From Peptococcaceae bacterium 1198_IL3148 (lineage in GTDB: Bacteria; Bacillota; Desulfotomaculia; Desulfotomaculales; Desulfohalotomaculaceae): 64,000 nucleotides of DNA. Position 1 is the stretch's first letter. Each line of letters begins with the position of its first letter. Location of the stretch: assembly GCA_036763105.1 (NCBI GenBank), contig JBAIYS010000011.1, forward strand, positions 1 to 64,000. Reading direction: 5' to 3'. Under the pieces are notes generated by a model. It was given only the letters and a program-made list of their open reading frames with translations, was not told where the DNA came from and did not search any database. This document shows positions 45,445 through 56,611 of this stretch, piece by piece. Position numbers and translations under genes: made by a program.

Positions 45445-47106
45445 ATGAAATATAAAGGAGCGGAAGTGTTGCTAAAGGCTTTGGAAGCCGAAGGTGTAGA
45501 CACAATATTTGGTTACCCCGGCGGAGTGGTATTGCCAATTTACGATGCACTTTACGATTCTGATATTAATCATATATTAACTCGTCACGAACAGGGGGCA
45601 GCCCATGCGGCAGATGGTTATGCCCGGGCCACCGGTAAAGCGGGGGTATGTTTAGCCACCTCCGGCCCCGGCGCCACCAACTTGGTGACTGGTATTGCCA
45701 ATGCCTACATGGATTCGGTGCCACTGGTGGCCATAACCGGCCAGGTGGTCACCTCGCTTTTGGGTCGGGATTCCTTCCAAGAGGCGGATATCACCGGAAT
45801 TACCTTGCCAATCACTAAGCATAATTACATGGTAAAAGACCCCAACGATTTGGGGGATATTGTTAAAGAAGCCTTTCACCTGGCCACCACCGGACGGCCG
45901 GGGCCGGTTTTAATCGATATTCCTAAAGATATATCCACCGCCGAAGTGGACTATCAGGGGAGCGGCCCGCTGAATCTGCCGGGTTACAAACCACCTACAG
46001 CCGGTGCCGAAGATTTAGTTAATCAAGCAGCCAGTGCGCTGATGCGCAGTGAACGGCCGGTGATTTATGCCGGCGGTGGCGTGGTGGCTTCCGGTGCCCA
46101 CCAAGAATTAAAGCAGTTGGCAGAAGTGCTGGCAGCACCGGTAACCACCACCCTGATGGGAATAGGCGGGTTTCCCGATGATCACCCGCTCTCTTTGGGC
46201 ATGTTGGGCATGCACGGCACCCGCTATGCCAACTACGCAGTGAGCGAATGCGATTTATTGTTGGCGGTGGGGGTACGGTTTGATGACCGGGTAACCAGTA
46301 AAATAGAAAGCTTTGCCAAGGATGCCACCATTATTCATATTGATATCGACCCCGCCGAGTTGGGCAAAAATGTAAGGGTAGACGTGCCCATTGTGGGTAA
46401 CGTAAGTATAGTGCTAAAACAGTTGCTGGAGCGTTTGGCCGCTAAACTGCCGGGGGCTTGGCAAGAAAAAATTAACCGCTGGAAAAAAGAGTACCCGTTA
46501 AATTATCAGGTCAGCGATGTGACCATTAAACCCCAGCAAGTGATCAGCGAAATTTACAACGTTACCGGCGGCAATGCCCGCATCACCACCGAAGTGGGTC
46601 AGCACCAGATGTGGGCGGCCCAGTACTACAACTACACTAAACCCCGTTCCTTCATCTCCTCCGGCGGCTTGGGAACCATGGGCTATGGTTTTCCGGCAGC
46701 CATTGGCGTGCAAGTGGGCTGTCCCGATGAAGTGGTGTTTGACATTGCCGGCGACGGCAGTATTCAAATGAACATTCAAGAACTGGGCACTGCGGTAAAT
46801 TATGATCTGCCGGTGAATGTGGCGGTGATGAACAACGGTTACCTAGGGATGGTGCGCCAGTGGCAGGAGCTGTTCTATAACCGCCGTTATTCCCAGTCAG
46901 AAATGACCAGTCCAGACTTTGTCAAACTGGCTGAAGCTTACGGCGCCGAAGGTTACCGGGTAGAAGATCCCACAGATATTCGGTCGGTGCTGGAACAGGC
47001 GGTGGCCAGCAGCAAGCCGGTAATGATGGACTTTGTGGTGGAACAGGAAGAAAATGTAGTGCCAATGGTGGCCCCTGGAGAACCAATTAACAAAATGTTG
47101 GGTTAG
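45445..47106 (+). CDS. ilvB: Acetolactate synthase large subunit (first copy)
   Basis: Thiamine-diphosphate enzyme that condenses pyruvate with pyruvate or 2-ketobutyrate. The 553-residue product has the catalytic glutamate in TRHEQGAAHAADGYAR (near residue 49), the FAD-binding middle domain, and the ThDP/Mg motif GDGSIQMN near 436. Directly followed by ilvN, so this is the copy most likely to form the feedback-sensitive holoenzyme. Confidence 0.95.
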   Translation: MKYKGAEVLLKALEAEGVDTIFGYPGGVVLPIYDALYDSDINHILTRHEQGAAHAADGYARATGKAGVCLATSGPGATNLVTGIANAYMDSVPLVAITGQVVTSLLGRDSFQEADITGITLPITKHNYMVKDPNDLGDIVKEAFHLATTGRPGPVLIDIPKDISTAEVDYQGSGPLNLPGYKPPTAGAEDLVNQAASALMRSERPVIYAGGGVVASGAHQELKQLAEVLAAPVTTTLMGIGGFPDDHPLSLGMLGMHGTRYANYAVSECDLLLAVGVRFDDRVTSKIESFAKDATIIHIDIDPAELGKNVRVDVPIVGNVSIVLKQLLERLAAKLPGAWQEKINRWKKEYPLNYQVSDVTIKPQQVISEIYNVTGGNARITTEVGQHQMWAAQYYNYTKPRSFISSGGLGTMGYGFPAAIGVQVGCPDEVVFDIAGDGSIQMNIQELGTAVNYDLPVNVAVMNNGYLGMVRQWQELFYNRRYSQSEMTSPDFVKLAEAYGAEGYRVEDPTDIRSVLEQAVASSKPVMMDFVVEQEENVVPMVAPGEPINKMLG

Positions 47107-47117
47107 GAGTGATGATG

Positions 47118-47630
47118 ATGCTGCATACGTTGGCGGTGTTGGTAGAAAACAATCCCGGGGTTTTGGCCCGGGTGGCAGGTTTGTTTAGCCGGCGAGGTTT
47201 TAACATTGACAGTTTGGCAGTGGGACGCACCGATAACCCAGCCATCTCCCGCATGACCATTGTGGTGGAGGGCGACGATCACACGCTGGAACAGGTGACC
47301 AAACAGCTGCACAAACTGGTGGATGTAATTAAAATTAATGACGTTACCAACGAACCCCATGTGGACAGAGAATTGGTGTTGATCAAGGTGCCGGTGGACC
47401 GAGCCAGTCGTTTAGAGGTAATGCAAATCGCCGATGTTTTTCGGGCCAAGGTTGTGGACTACGGCCCCAAAACACTGACCCTTGAAGCCACCGGCACCGG
47501 TGAAAAAATTGACGCACTGGAAGAGGCGTTGCGACCCTTTGGCATTAAAGAACTGGTGAGAACAGGTAAAATCTCTATCCTAAGGGGAGCAAAATACACA
47601 ACAGCAAACATTACTAAGGAGGAAGAATAA
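47118..47630 (+). CDS. ilvN: Acetolactate synthase small (regulatory) subunit
   Basis: Binds valine and stimulates the large subunit. The 170-residue product has an N-terminal ACT domain ([26 protein letters not shown] region, about 1-75) and a C-terminal regulatory domain. Four potential starts (GTG 47109, ATG 47112, 47115, 47118) follow AGGAG; I chose 47118 for spacing and family N-terminus. Only one small subunit is present for two large-subunit genes. Confidence 0.94.
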   Translation: MLHTLAVLVENNPGVLARVAGLFSRRGFNIDSLAVGRTDNPAISRMTIVVEGDDHTLEQVTKQLHKLVDVIKINDVTNEPHVDRELVLIKVPVDRASRLEVMQIADVFRAKVVDYGPKTLTLEATGTGEKIDALEEALRPFGIKELVRTGKISILRGAKYTTANITKEEE

Positions 47631-47632
47631 AG

Positions 47633-48625
47633 ATGGCAAAGGTATTTTATGATCAAGATGCAAACATAGATTTACTAAAGGGTAGAAAAATTGCGGTATT
47701 GGGCTATGGCAGCCAAGGTCATGCTCAAGCGTTAAATTTAAAGGATAGTGGCTTGGAAGTACTGGTTGGCTTGCGTAAAGGAAGCTCCAGTTGGGCTAAG
47801 GCCGAAGCCGCAGGTTTAGAAGTGGGCACTGTAGCTGAAGTATGTGAAAAAGCGGATATCATCCAAGTACTGCTGCCAGATGAAATTCAAGGCAAAGTAT
47901 ATAGAGAAGAAATTGAGCCTCACCTAACCGAAGGCAAAGCGCTGATGTTTTCCCACGGCTTTAACATCCACTTTAACCAAATTGTACCACCAAAAAATGT
48001 AGATGTATTGATGGTGGCACCAAAGAGCCCGGGACATTTAGTGCGTTGGATGTATCAAGAAGGCAATGGGGTACCGGCACTGGTGGCTGTACACCAAGAT
48101 TATACCGGCAGAGCCAGAGACTTAGGCCTGGCCTATGCCAAGGGCATTGGTAGCACCAGAGCCGGTGTCTTTGAAACCACCTTTAAAGAGGAAACCGAAA
48201 CCGACCTGTTTGGTGAGCAAGCAGTACTTTGCGGTGGCCTAACCAAACTAATTCAAGCGGGTTTTGAAACCCTGGTGGAAGCCGGATATGCTCCGGAAAT
48301 GGCTTACTTTGAGTGTTGCCACGAAATGAAACTAATTGTGGACTTAATCTACCAAGGTGGCCTAGGCATGATGCGTTACTCAGTAAGTAACACCTGCGAA
48401 TACGGCGATTACACCCGGGGGCCCCGCTTAATCACCGATGAAACTAAAAAAGAAATGAAAAAGATTTTGGCAGAGATTCAAAGTGGCCAATTTGCCAAAG
48501 AGTGGATGCTGGAAAACCAAGTTAATGCACCAATGTTTAACGCCATGAAGAGAAATGAGCGGGAGCATCAAATTGAACAGGTTGGGGCAGAACTGCGCAA
48601 AATGATGCCTTGGTTGCAGAAGTAA
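47633..48625 (+). CDS. ilvC: Ketol-acid reductoisomerase (class I)
   Basis: Isomerises and reduces acetolactate and acetohydroxybutyrate. The 330-residue product has the Rossmann motif [17 protein letters not shown] near 22-38, and RKGSSSW, whose arginine/serine loop favours NADPH. The C-terminal knotted domain has the [11 protein letters not shown] and [14 protein letters not shown] metal-site segments. ATG start behind AAGGAGG within the ilvN tail. Confidence 0.97.
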   Translation: MAKVFYDQDANIDLLKGRKIAVLGYGSQGHAQALNLKDSGLEVLVGLRKGSSSWAKAEAAGLEVGTVAEVCEKADIIQVLLPDEIQGKVYREEIEPHLTEGKALMFSHGFNIHFNQIVPPKNVDVLMVAPKSPGHLVRWMYQEGNGVPALVAVHQDYTGRARDLGLAYAKGIGSTRAGVFETTFKEETETDLFGEQAVLCGGLTKLIQAGFETLVEAGYAPEMAYFECCHEMKLIVDLIYQGGLGMMRYSVSNTCEYGDYTRGPRLITDETKKEMKKILAEIQSGQFAKEWMLENQVNAPMFNAMKRNEREHQIEQVGAELRKMMPWLQK

Positions 48626-48639
48626 GCTTAAATAAATAA

Positions 48640-48669
48640 TGGAAAATTGGCACCGCCGCCAATTTTCCA
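48640..48669 (+). other. Hairpin between ilvC and the second ilvB
   Basis: TGGAAAATTGG (48640-48650) pairs perfectly with CCAATTTTCCA (48659-48669) around an 8-nt GC-rich loop. No T-tract follows; it may mark an mRNA processing or partial termination point that lowers expression of the downstream genes. Confidence 0.5.
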
Positions 48670-48685
48670 ATAGGGGGTGTTAGCT

Positions 48686-50341
48686 TTGGAAATGACTGTT
48701 GCCGAAGCGTTGGTGCGCTGCTTGGAACTGGAACAAGTGGATAGAGTGTTTGGTTATCCAGGCGGTGCTATTCTCCCTGTTTACGATGTACTATACAAAA
48801 ATGACCAGATTAAGCATATACTAACTCGTCATGAACAGGGGGCAGCCCTTGCCGCCTGCGGGTATGCTAGGGCTACTGGAAAAGTGGGTGTCTGCATGGC
48901 CACCTCTGGTCCTGGGGCCACCAACTTGGTGACCGGTATTGCCAACGCCTATATGGATTCGATTCCGTTGGTTTGCATTACCGGCCAGGTGTCGACCAGT
49001 CAGGTTGGCACCGATGCCTTTCAAGAAGTAGATATCACCGGCATTACCTTGCCAATTGTAAAGCACAACTATTTATTGAAAGATCCCCATCAACTACCCC
49101 AAGTGGTTAAACGGGCCTTTCATATTGCGGCCACCGGTAGACCGGGTCCGGTATTAATTGACATCCCCAGGGATGTTCAAGATGTGGTGATAGACTTTGC
49201 ATATCCGGACAAAGTCTATTTGCCCGGTTATAAACCAACCTATGAAGGCCATCCGGGACAAATTAGCAATGCGGTGAAGTTGATCAAAAATTGCAGCCGA
49301 CCGGTAATTTACGCCGGCGGTGGCATAATTAATTCCAATGCCAGTGGAGCATTGACTAAATTTGCCGAAACCATTGGCGCTCCGGTGGTGACCACGTTGA
49401 TGGGTTTGGGCAGCATTCCAGGGGAGCACCCCTTGTTTATGGGCATGCTGGGCTTGCACGGTGCCCGCTATGCCAACTTGGCCGTTACCAACTGTGATTT
49501 GCTAATTGCGGTGGGAGCCAGGTTTGATGATCGCGTAACCGGAAAAATAGCCGCCTTTGCTCCCAATGCCCAAATTATTCATATTGATATTGATCCGGCA
49601 GAAATTAGTAAAAACGTACCCTCTCACCTACCCATCGTAGGTGACACAACCCAGGTTTTGCGGGCGTTGCTTAAAAAAGTGAAGCCTAAAGACAACCAAG
49701 ATTGGTTAGCCCAGATACAAAGGTGGAAACAACAAAATCCGCTAGACTATCCCCGGGATGGCAAGCTTAAACCACAATATGTAATTGAGCAAATGTACCA
49801 GTACACCAAAGGTAACGTGGTGCTAGCCACCGACGTTGGCCAACACCAAATGTGGGCGGCCCATTACTTTAAGGTTAATGGCCCCAGAAGCTTTGTTACC
49901 TCCGGTGGCCTAGGTTGTATGGGCTTTGGCCTACCCGGTGCCATTGGGGCCCAATTTGGTCGCCCCGACCAAACGGTGGTGCTGGTCACTGGGGATGGCA
50001 GTATTCAAATGACCATGAATGAACTGGGTACCGCCGCAGAGCATCAATTGCCGCTAAAAATATTTATTTTAAACAACCATTGCCTGGGCATGGTACGGCA
50101 ACTGCAGGAATTTTATTTTGATAAACGCTATATAGCGGTAAATTTACCCTTTGACTTGGATTTTGCCGCTTTGGCCCCGCTATATGGCATGAGGGGTTAT
50201 ACCGTCACCAATGAACACCAATTGGCCGCAGTATTGCCCCAGGTGTTTGACCAACCGGGCGGGGTAATTGTCAACTGTTTGGTGGACCCAGCAGAAAATG
50301 TGATGCCCATGGTGATGGCGGGCCAAGGCATTGGCGACTAA
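48686..50341 (+). CDS. ilvB: Acetolactate synthase large subunit (second copy)
   Basis: A second ThDP-dependent acetolactate synthase, 551 residues, with the same motifs as the first (TRHEQGAALAACGYAR, GDGSIQMT) but clearly diverged. It has no partner small-subunit gene. It could share IlvN, work without regulation, or serve a catabolic role. The start is taken as TTG at 48686, 7 nt after AGGGGGTG; ATG at 48692 is the alternative. Its cysteine in LAACGYA replaces the aspartate of the first copy. Confidence 0.92.
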   Translation: MEMTVAEALVRCLELEQVDRVFGYPGGAILPVYDVLYKNDQIKHILTRHEQGAALAACGYARATGKVGVCMATSGPGATNLVTGIANAYMDSIPLVCITGQVSTSQVGTDAFQEVDITGITLPIVKHNYLLKDPHQLPQVVKRAFHIAATGRPGPVLIDIPRDVQDVVIDFAYPDKVYLPGYKPTYEGHPGQISNAVKLIKNCSRPVIYAGGGIINSNASGALTKFAETIGAPVVTTLMGLGSIPGEHPLFMGMLGLHGARYANLAVTNCDLLIAVGARFDDRVTGKIAAFAPNAQIIHIDIDPAEISKNVPSHLPIVGDTTQVLRALLKKVKPKDNQDWLAQIQRWKQQNPLDYPRDGKLKPQYVIEQMYQYTKGNVVLATDVGQHQMWAAHYFKVNGPRSFVTSGGLGCMGFGLPGAIGAQFGRPDQTVVLVTGDGSIQMTMNELGTAAEHQLPLKIFILNNHCLGMVRQLQEFYFDKRYIAVNLPFDLDFAALAPLYGMRGYTVTNEHQLAAVLPQVFDQPGGVIVNCLVDPAENVMPMVMAGQGIGD

Positions 50342-50362
50342 GGCATGATAATTTAAAAACCA

Positions 50363-50390
50363 TTAAGGGCTCAGGTAATTGAGCCCTTAA
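50363..50390. other. Perfect hairpin between ilvB2 and leuA
   Basis: TTAAGGGCTCA (50363-50373) pairs with TGAGCCCTTAA (50380-50390). No T-run follows on the plus strand. It resembles the REP-like palindromes at 36485-36563 but lacks the GTAGGGG head. Confidence 0.5.
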
Positions 50391-50452
50391 TAAAAATACT
50401 ACCTTTAGTGTTAAATATTAACTTATTAGTAAAAAGATGAGAGGTGAGGTTG

Positions 50453-51976
50453 TTGTCCAACCGTGTGTATATCTTTGACACCACCCTGCGTGACGGCGAG
50501 CAGTCACCCGGTGTCAGTCTAAATAAAACCGAGAAGGTACAGATTGCCAGGCAGTTGGCTAAAATGGGCATTGATGTGATGGAGGCAGGTTTTCCGGTAA
50601 CCTCACCGGGAGATTTTGCGGCGGTGCAGGCAGTGGCCCGGGAAGTAAAGGGGGCATCGGTGGCGGCGTTAGCCAGGGCAAACCTTAATGATATCGATCG
50701 CGCTTGGGAAGCCATTAAAGAGGCTGAGCAACCTAGAATTCACACCTTTATCGCCACCTCAGACATCCACCTGAAATATAAACTGCGCAAAGATCGGCAA
50801 CAGGTGTTGGAGGCTGCGGTGGCCGCAGTGAAACACGCCTGTAAGTACACAGCGGACGTGGAGTTTTCGGCCGAAGATGCCTCCCGCTCGGATTTGGATT
50901 ATCTGTGTCAAGTGCTGGAGGCAGTGATTGCCGCCGGGGCAAAGGTAGTTAACATACCGGACACTGTGGGCTATAGCACCCCCAAAGAGTTTAATCAATT
51001 CATTGCCAGCATAGCTGAGCGGGTGCCCAACATCGATCGAGCCATTATTAGCGTGCATTGCCATGACGACTTGGGTTTGGCGGTGGCTAACTCGCTGGCA
51101 GCGGTTTCTGCCGGAGCCCGGCAGGTGGAAGGCACCATCAACGGTATTGGTGAGCGGGCCGGTAATGTTGCCCTAGAAGAAGTGATTATGGCGCTGTACA
51201 CCAGACAGGATCAATTCCAAGTGACAACCAGTGCCGTTACCGAAGAAATTTACCGCACCAGCCGGTTGGTGTCCAGCCTGACCGGTATAGCGGTACAGCC
51301 CAACAAAGCCATTGTGGGTAAAAACGCCTTTGCCCACGAATCGGGCATTCACCAGGATGGTGTGCTGAAGGAACGCACCACCTATGAAATTATGAACCCC
51401 ACCATGGTGGGTATTTCTCAGAGCAACTTGGTTTTAGGTAAACACTCCGGCCGTCATGCCTTTAAAGATCGGTTGATTGAACTGGGTTACCGATTAAACG
51501 AAGATGAGTTAAACAAAGCCTTTGTCCGCTTTAAGGATTTGGCCGATAAGAAAAAAGAAATCAGTGACCAAGACTTGGAAGCCATTGTGGACGAAGAAAT
51601 TAGAGACTTGCCCAATACCTATGATTTGGCCTACCTACACATATCCAGTGGTACTACCATTGTACCGACAGCCACCGTTGGTTTGAAAGTTGAGGATGAA
51701 CTGATTGAAGAAGCGTCCTGCGGTGATGGCCCAGTGGATGCCATTTATAAAGCCATCGATAAAATTACCGGCCTGCACTTAGTGCTGGAAGAATACCGCA
51801 TTAATGCTGTCACCGGCGGTAAAGATGCTTTAGGTGATGTCACGGTGAAACTGCGCAAAGCAGATAACGGTCACATCTTCATCGGTCGCGGCGTCAGCAC
51901 AGATATTTTGGAGGCCAGTGCCAAGGCCTATGTTAACGCCAGCAATAAATTGGTTTATAGAAGAGACCAGCAGTAG
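50453..51976 (+). CDS. leuA: 2-isopropylmalate synthase
   Basis: Commits 2-ketoisovalerate to leucine by condensation with acetyl-CoA. The 507-residue product has the DRE-TIM barrel motif [13 protein letters not shown] at residues 8-20, the metal-binding [12 protein letters not shown], and a C-terminal leucine-feedback domain from about 380. The start is TTG at 50453, 6 nt after GAGGTG; GTG at 50444 falls inside that site. Confidence 0.95.
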   Translation: MSNRVYIFDTTLRDGEQSPGVSLNKTEKVQIARQLAKMGIDVMEAGFPVTSPGDFAAVQAVAREVKGASVAALARANLNDIDRAWEAIKEAEQPRIHTFIATSDIHLKYKLRKDRQQVLEAAVAAVKHACKYTADVEFSAEDASRSDLDYLCQVLEAVIAAGAKVVNIPDTVGYSTPKEFNQFIASIAERVPNIDRAIISVHCHDDLGLAVANSLAAVSAGARQVEGTINGIGERAGNVALEEVIMALYTRQDQFQVTTSAVTEEIYRTSRLVSSLTGIAVQPNKAIVGKNAFAHESGIHQDGVLKERTTYEIMNPTMVGISQSNLVLGKHSGRHAFKDRLIELGYRLNEDELNKAFVRFKDLADKKKEISDQDLEAIVDEEIRDLPNTYDLAYLHISSGTTIVPTATVGLKVEDELIEEASCGDGPVDAIYKAIDKITGLHLVLEEYRINAVTGGKDALGDVTVKLRKADNGHIFIGRGVSTDILEASAKAYVNASNKLVYRRDQQ

Positions 51977-52014
51977 TAAAAAGCAATTATGAATTATAAG
52001 GGTGGTAACGAACT

Positions 52015-53277
52015 ATGGGAATGACGATAACAGAAAAGATTTTGGCGGCCCATGCCGGCAAAGACTTTGTGGAACCTGGTGAAATGATAAACGCCAAGGT
52101 GGATTTGGTTTTAGGTAACGATGTCACCGGGCCGGTGGCCATTCAAGAGTTTAATAAAATTGGGGTAGAAAATGTATTTGACAAAGACCGGGTGGCGTTG
52201 GTGCCAGACCATTTTGCCCCCAATAAAGATATAAAATCTGCCGAACTGGTGAAACAACTGCGGGAATTTTCCCAGCAACAGAACATCACCAACTTTTTTG
52301 AAATCGGTCGCATGGGCATTGAGCACTGCCTATTGCCTGAGCAAGGCTTGGTTGGCCCCGGAGACTTGGTTATTGGCGCCGATTCCCACACTTGTACCTA
52401 TGGTGCCCTGGGTGCCTTTGCCACCGGCGTTGGCAGCACCGACTTGGCCGCCGCCATGGCGCTGGGAGAAAGTTGGTTTAAAGTGCCGGAAAGCATCAAA
52501 TTTGTGTTCTACGGTCAATTGAACCCTTGGGTGGGGGGCAAAGACCTAATCCTTTACACCATCGGCAAAATTGGTGTGGACGGTGCCCGCTATAAAGCGA
52601 TGGAATTCACCGGTCCGGTAATTCAAGAACTCTCTATGGATGGCCGCTTCACCATGTGCAACATGGCCATTGAAGCCGGCGGTAAAAACGGTATCATTGA
52701 GCCCGATGACAAGGTTAAGGCCTATGTGGAGAGTCGGGCTAAGCGCCCATATCAGTTCTACACCAGCGACCCAGATGCCAAATACAGCGAAGTGTACGAA
52801 TTTGACGTCAGCAAAATTGAGCCCCAGGTGGCTTTCCCCCACCTGCCGGAGAATACCAAACCAATTAGTGAAGCGGTGGGTGTAGAAATTCAACAGGCAG
52901 TAATTGGTTCTTGCACCAACGGCCGCATGGATGACCTGCGTTTGGCGGCCCAAGTGCTGAAGGGCAACAAAGTTAACAAGAGCGTGCGCCTGTTAATTTT
53001 CCCCGGCACCCAGGAGATCTACAAGCAAGCCATGCGGGAAGGCTTGATGGACATATTTATCGATGCCGGTGCAGCAGTGAGTACCCCCACCTGTGGTCCT
53101 TGCTTAGGTGGCCACATGGGTATTTTGGCTAAGGGCGAGCGGGCCATTGCCACCACCAACCGCAACTTTGTTGGTCGGATGGGACACCCCGAAAGTGAAG
53201 TTTACCTGTCCAACCCAGCGGTGGCAGCCGCCTCTGCCATACTGGGACGAATCGCCAAACCAGAGGAGGTGCTGTAA
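52015..53277 (+). CDS. leuC: 3-isopropylmalate dehydratase large subunit
   Basis: Aconitase-family large subunit (420 residues) that isomerises 2- to 3-isopropylmalate; with CimA upstream of the same chemistry it also handles citramalate. Fe-S cysteines are in IGSCTNGR and [11 protein letters not shown]. The short (about 420-residue) form is typical of Clostridia and archaea. A spacer of 38 nt with an AATTATGAATT repeat separates it from leuA. Confidence 0.96.
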   Translation: MGMTITEKILAAHAGKDFVEPGEMINAKVDLVLGNDVTGPVAIQEFNKIGVENVFDKDRVALVPDHFAPNKDIKSAELVKQLREFSQQQNITNFFEIGRMGIEHCLLPEQGLVGPGDLVIGADSHTCTYGALGAFATGVGSTDLAAAMALGESWFKVPESIKFVFYGQLNPWVGGKDLILYTIGKIGVDGARYKAMEFTGPVIQELSMDGRFTMCNMAIEAGGKNGIIEPDDKVKAYVESRAKRPYQFYTSDPDAKYSEVYEFDVSKIEPQVAFPHLPENTKPISEAVGVEIQQAVIGSCTNGRMDDLRLAAQVLKGNKVNKSVRLLIFPGTQEIYKQAMREGLMDIFIDAGAAVSTPTCGPCLGGHMGILAKGERAIATTNRNFVGRMGHPESEVYLSNPAVAAASAILGRIAKPEEVL

Positions 53278-53772
53278 ATGAAACTAAATGGAGCAGCATG
53301 GAAATTTGGTAACGACATTGACACCGACGTAATTATTCCGGCCCGCCACCTAAACGCCCCCGATCCGGCGGAATTGGCTAAACACTGCATGGAAGACGGT
53401 GACCCGGACTTTTACAAGAAAATTTCCCCCGGGGACATCATTGTGGCCGGCAAAAACTTTGGTTGTGGCAGTTCCCGGGAACACGCCCCGATAGCCATTA
53501 AAGCGGCGGGACTATCCTGCGTCATTGCCAAGTCCTTTGCCCGGATATTCTATCGCAATGCCTTTAACATCGGTTTGCCAATATTTGAATGTGCCGAAGC
53601 GGCAGAAAAAATTGAAGCCGGCGATAAATTGGAAGTGGATGCAGACAGCGGGCTTATTAAAAACCTAACTAAAAATGAGACCTATCAAGCCACCCCGGTG
53701 CCTGATTTTATGCAACAAATTATTGGCGCCGGCGGACTGATTAAGTATGTGCAGAAAAGGGTGAACAAGTAA
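53278..53772 (+). CDS. leuD: 3-isopropylmalate dehydratase small subunit
   Basis: Swivelling-domain partner of LeuC, 164 residues. It has [16 protein letters not shown] near the N-terminus and the substrate loop [12 protein letters not shown] near residues 60-71. The ATG abuts the leuC stop codon and the gene ends overlapping the leuB start by one base, so leuC, leuD and leuB look translationally coupled. Confidence 0.97.
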   Translation: MKLNGAAWKFGNDIDTDVIIPARHLNAPDPAELAKHCMEDGDPDFYKKISPGDIIVAGKNFGCGSSREHAPIAIKAAGLSCVIAKSFARIFYRNAFNIGLPIFECAEAAEKIEAGDKLEVDADSGLIKNLTKNETYQATPVPDFMQQIIGAGGLIKYVQKRVNK

Positions 53773-54842
53773 TGTTTAAAATAGCGGTGTTGGCTGGCGA
53801 TGGCATCGGTCAAGAAATAGTGCCGGCAGCGGTGGCAGTATTAAAGGTGGTGGCTAAAAAATACCACCACGAATTTCAATTTGTGGAGGGTTTAATCGGC
53901 GGCAGCGCCTACGATGCCGTGGGTAACCCGCTGCCGGAGGAAACTTTAACCCTTTGCAACAACAGCGATGCAGTACTGTTGGGGGCGGTGGGGGGACCCA
54001 AGTGGGATAATCTGCCCTCTCACCTGCGGCCCGAAGTGGGGGCGTTGCTGCCGTTAAGAAAAGGGTTGGGACTTTACGCCAACCTGCGCCCGGTGCAGGT
54101 GTTCCCTGAACTGGCCGAAGCATCCACCTTGAAGGAAGAGGTGGTGTCTGGTTTAGATGTGCTGATGGTGCGGGAACTGACCGGCGGCCTCTACTTTGGC
54201 GAAAAGAAAAAGGAAGAAATTGCCGAGGGTTATCGGGTGGTGGATACGTTGGTTTACACCACCCCGGAAATTGAACGGGTGGCCAAACTGGCCTTTGAAC
54301 TGGCCCAAAAGCGCAGCGGTAAAGTGACCTCGGTGGATAAAGCTAACGTTTTAGAATCCTCCAGACACTGGCGGGAGGTGGTTAACGGCCTGGCCGCAGC
54401 TTACCCCGGGGTGGAATTAAACCACCTGTATGTGGATAACTGTGCCATGCAGTTGGTGCGCAACCCCAAACAATTTGACGTGTTGGTAACGGAAAACATG
54501 TTTGGTGACATACTGACCGACTTGGCAGCCCAACTGACGGGCTCCATTGGCATGTTGCCTTCGGCCAGCGTTGGCGGCAACGTCAGCCTGTACGAACCAA
54601 TTCACGGATCAGCGCCGGACATTGCCGGCCAGGATATAGCTAACCCACTGGCCACCATTTTATCCGCTGCCATGATGCTGCGTTTGAGCTTTAACTTAGA
54701 TGAAGCCGCCCAAGCGGTTGAGCAGGCGGTGGCCAAAGTGCTGCAAAAGGGCTATCGCACCGGAGATATTATGCAACCGGGCATGAAACCGGTGGGTACT
54801 AAAGAAATAACTGAATTAGTAATTAAAGAGCTAGAAGCTTAA
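53772..54842 (+). CDS. leuB: 3-isopropylmalate dehydrogenase
   Basis: NAD-dependent oxidative decarboxylation to 2-ketoisocaproate. The 356-residue product has [15 protein letters not shown] at the N-terminus, the substrate arginines in [13 protein letters not shown], the catalytic lysine/tyrosine region ([11 protein letters not shown]) and the cofactor segment [14 protein letters not shown]. Starts in the TAATG overlap with leuD. Confidence 0.97.
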   Translation: MFKIAVLAGDGIGQEIVPAAVAVLKVVAKKYHHEFQFVEGLIGGSAYDAVGNPLPEETLTLCNNSDAVLLGAVGGPKWDNLPSHLRPEVGALLPLRKGLGLYANLRPVQVFPELAEASTLKEEVVSGLDVLMVRELTGGLYFGEKKKEEIAEGYRVVDTLVYTTPEIERVAKLAFELAQKRSGKVTSVDKANVLESSRHWREVVNGLAAAYPGVELNHLYVDNCAMQLVRNPKQFDVLVTENMFGDILTDLAAQLTGSIGMLPSASVGGNVSLYEPIHGSAPDIAGQDIANPLATILSAAMMLRLSFNLDEAAQAVEQAVAKVLQKGYRTGDIMQPGMKPVGTKEITELVIKELEA

Positions 54843-54863
54843 TATAGCACGGGAGTGATTGGC

Positions 54864-56426
54864 GTGCCCAAGGTACAGATATATGATACAACCCTGCGAG
54901 ATGGCACCCAGGGTGAAGGAATTTCATTATCGGTGGATGATAAAATAAAAATCGCCTTAAAGCTGGATGCCATGGGTTTCCACTATATAGAGGGCGGATG
55001 GCCTGGGTCTAACCCTAAGGATATGGAGTTCTTTGCGCGCATTAAAGACTACCCTTTAACCACCGCCCAAGTAACCGCCTTTGGTTGCACCAGAAAGCCC
55101 AATGTGGCAGTGGCGGAGGATGCCAATATTAAGGCGTTGTTGGAATCCGGGGTACAGGTGGCCACCATCTTTGGCAAATCATGGGACTTTCATGTTACAG
55201 ATGCACTAAATACGACGTTGGCAGAAAACTTAGCCATGATTGAAGAATCAGTTGGTTACCTTAAAGGCCAAGGCCTAACCGTTTTTTACGATGCAGAACA
55301 CTTTTTTGACGGTTATAAAGCTAACCGTAAGTATGCACTGGCTACACTGGAGGCAGCAGAGCGGGGTGGTGCCGACACCATTATTCTCTGTGATACCAAC
55401 GGTGGTACAATGCCCACTGAAATTACCGAAACCATCGCAGATGTTAAAAACTATATAAATGTACCCCTGGGTATTCACGCCCATAACGATTGCGAGCTGG
55501 CGGTGGCCAATTCACTGTTGGCAGTGCAGGCCGGCGTCACCCAAGTGCAGGGTACGGTCAATGGTTATGGTGAGCGCACCGGCAATGCCAACCTGTGCTC
55601 AATTATTCCCAATTTGGCCTTTAAATATGGTGTTGATAGCATTCCAGCGGATAATTTAGTGCATCTAACGGAAATGTCCCGCTATGTGGACGAAGTGGCC
55701 AACGTTAACCCCAACCCCCATCAGGCATATGTGGGCGCCACTGCCTTTGCCCACAAAGGTGGTATTCATGTCAGCGCGCTGTTAAAGGACGCCGCCACCT
55801 ATGAACATATTCAGCCGGAACTGGTGGGCAACAGTCGGCGGGTACTGGTTTCGGAGCTATCCGGTAAATCTAATCTGCTATACAAATTTAAAGAAATGAA
55901 TTTTGATGTAGATAAGCAAAATCCCGAGAGCCGCAAACTATTGGAACAGATTAAAGACTTGGAAAGTAAAGGCTATCAATTTGAAGGGGCCGAGGGTTCC
56001 TTTGAACTGCTGATGCACAAAGCCTTTGATGATAGTTATCGCCAACCCTTCTCGTTGGAAAGCATGCGTTTAATTTTAGAGTTGAAGGAGGACCAGCCGG
56101 TACAGTCGGAAGCGGTGATTAAAATGAAGGTAAAGGATGAAGTGGTGCACACCGCAGCCGAAGGGAACGGCCCCGTTAACGCACTGGACAACGCCCTCAG
56201 AAAAGCATTGGAAGAGATCTACCCCCGGGTGAAGAAAATGAAACTCAACGACTACAAAGTTAGGGTGCTGGATGAACAGGCTGGCACCGAATCCCTGGTT
56301 AGAGTGTTAATTGAGACCGGTGACGGCAAAGGCTCCTGGAGTACCGTCGGGGTATCCACAAACATTATCGAAGCCAGTTGGCAAGCGCTGGTGGACAGTA
56401 TGGCCTATGGTTTGCTAAAGGAATAG
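54864..56426 (+). CDS. cimA: (R)-citramalate synthase
   Basis: Condenses pyruvate with acetyl-CoA to citramalate, giving 2-ketobutyrate for isoleucine without threonine deaminase. The 520-residue product has the DRE-TIM motif [17 protein letters not shown], in which GTQGEG distinguishes CimA from LeuA, and [12 protein letters not shown] as metal site. Place after leuB, and sharing of LeuCD and LeuB, supports the assignment. GTG at 54864 is chosen, 8 nt after GGGAG. Confidence 0.93.
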   Translation: MPKVQIYDTTLRDGTQGEGISLSVDDKIKIALKLDAMGFHYIEGGWPGSNPKDMEFFARIKDYPLTTAQVTAFGCTRKPNVAVAEDANIKALLESGVQVATIFGKSWDFHVTDALNTTLAENLAMIEESVGYLKGQGLTVFYDAEHFFDGYKANRKYALATLEAAERGGADTIILCDTNGGTMPTEITETIADVKNYINVPLGIHAHNDCELAVANSLLAVQAGVTQVQGTVNGYGERTGNANLCSIIPNLAFKYGVDSIPADNLVHLTEMSRYVDEVANVNPNPHQAYVGATAFAHKGGIHVSALLKDAATYEHIQPELVGNSRRVLVSELSGKSNLLYKFKEMNFDVDKQNPESRKLLEQIKDLESKGYQFEGAEGSFELLMHKAFDDSYRQPFSLESMRLILELKEDQPVQSEAVIKMKVKDEVVHTAAEGNGPVNALDNALRKALEEIYPRVKKMKLNDYKVRVLDEQAGTESLVRVLIETGDGKGSWSTVGVSTNIIEASWQALVDSMAYGLLKE

Positions 56427-56430
56427 GGCA

Positions 56431-56481
56431 AAATGCGACAAGGGGAGTGGAGGTATGTTATTCTCCTTGTCGCATTTTTTT
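56431..56481 (+). terminator. Terminator of the ilv-leu operon
   Basis: A 16-bp stem, 56431-56446 against 56462-56477 with one G-T pair (core TGCGACAAGG with CCTTGTCGCA), followed by TTTT. A strong rho-independent terminator just after cimA. Confidence 0.92.
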
Positions 56482-56611
56482 AGTACTTTAGACCTAGATT
56501 TTAACTGCCAATTTCTAATTGCCAGCGGCACTAAAAAAAGGGATAATAATAAATAGATAGAATTGTTTTAAATGCAAGCTGGGTAGGATATATGGGAAGG
56601 GAGGGTGCACC

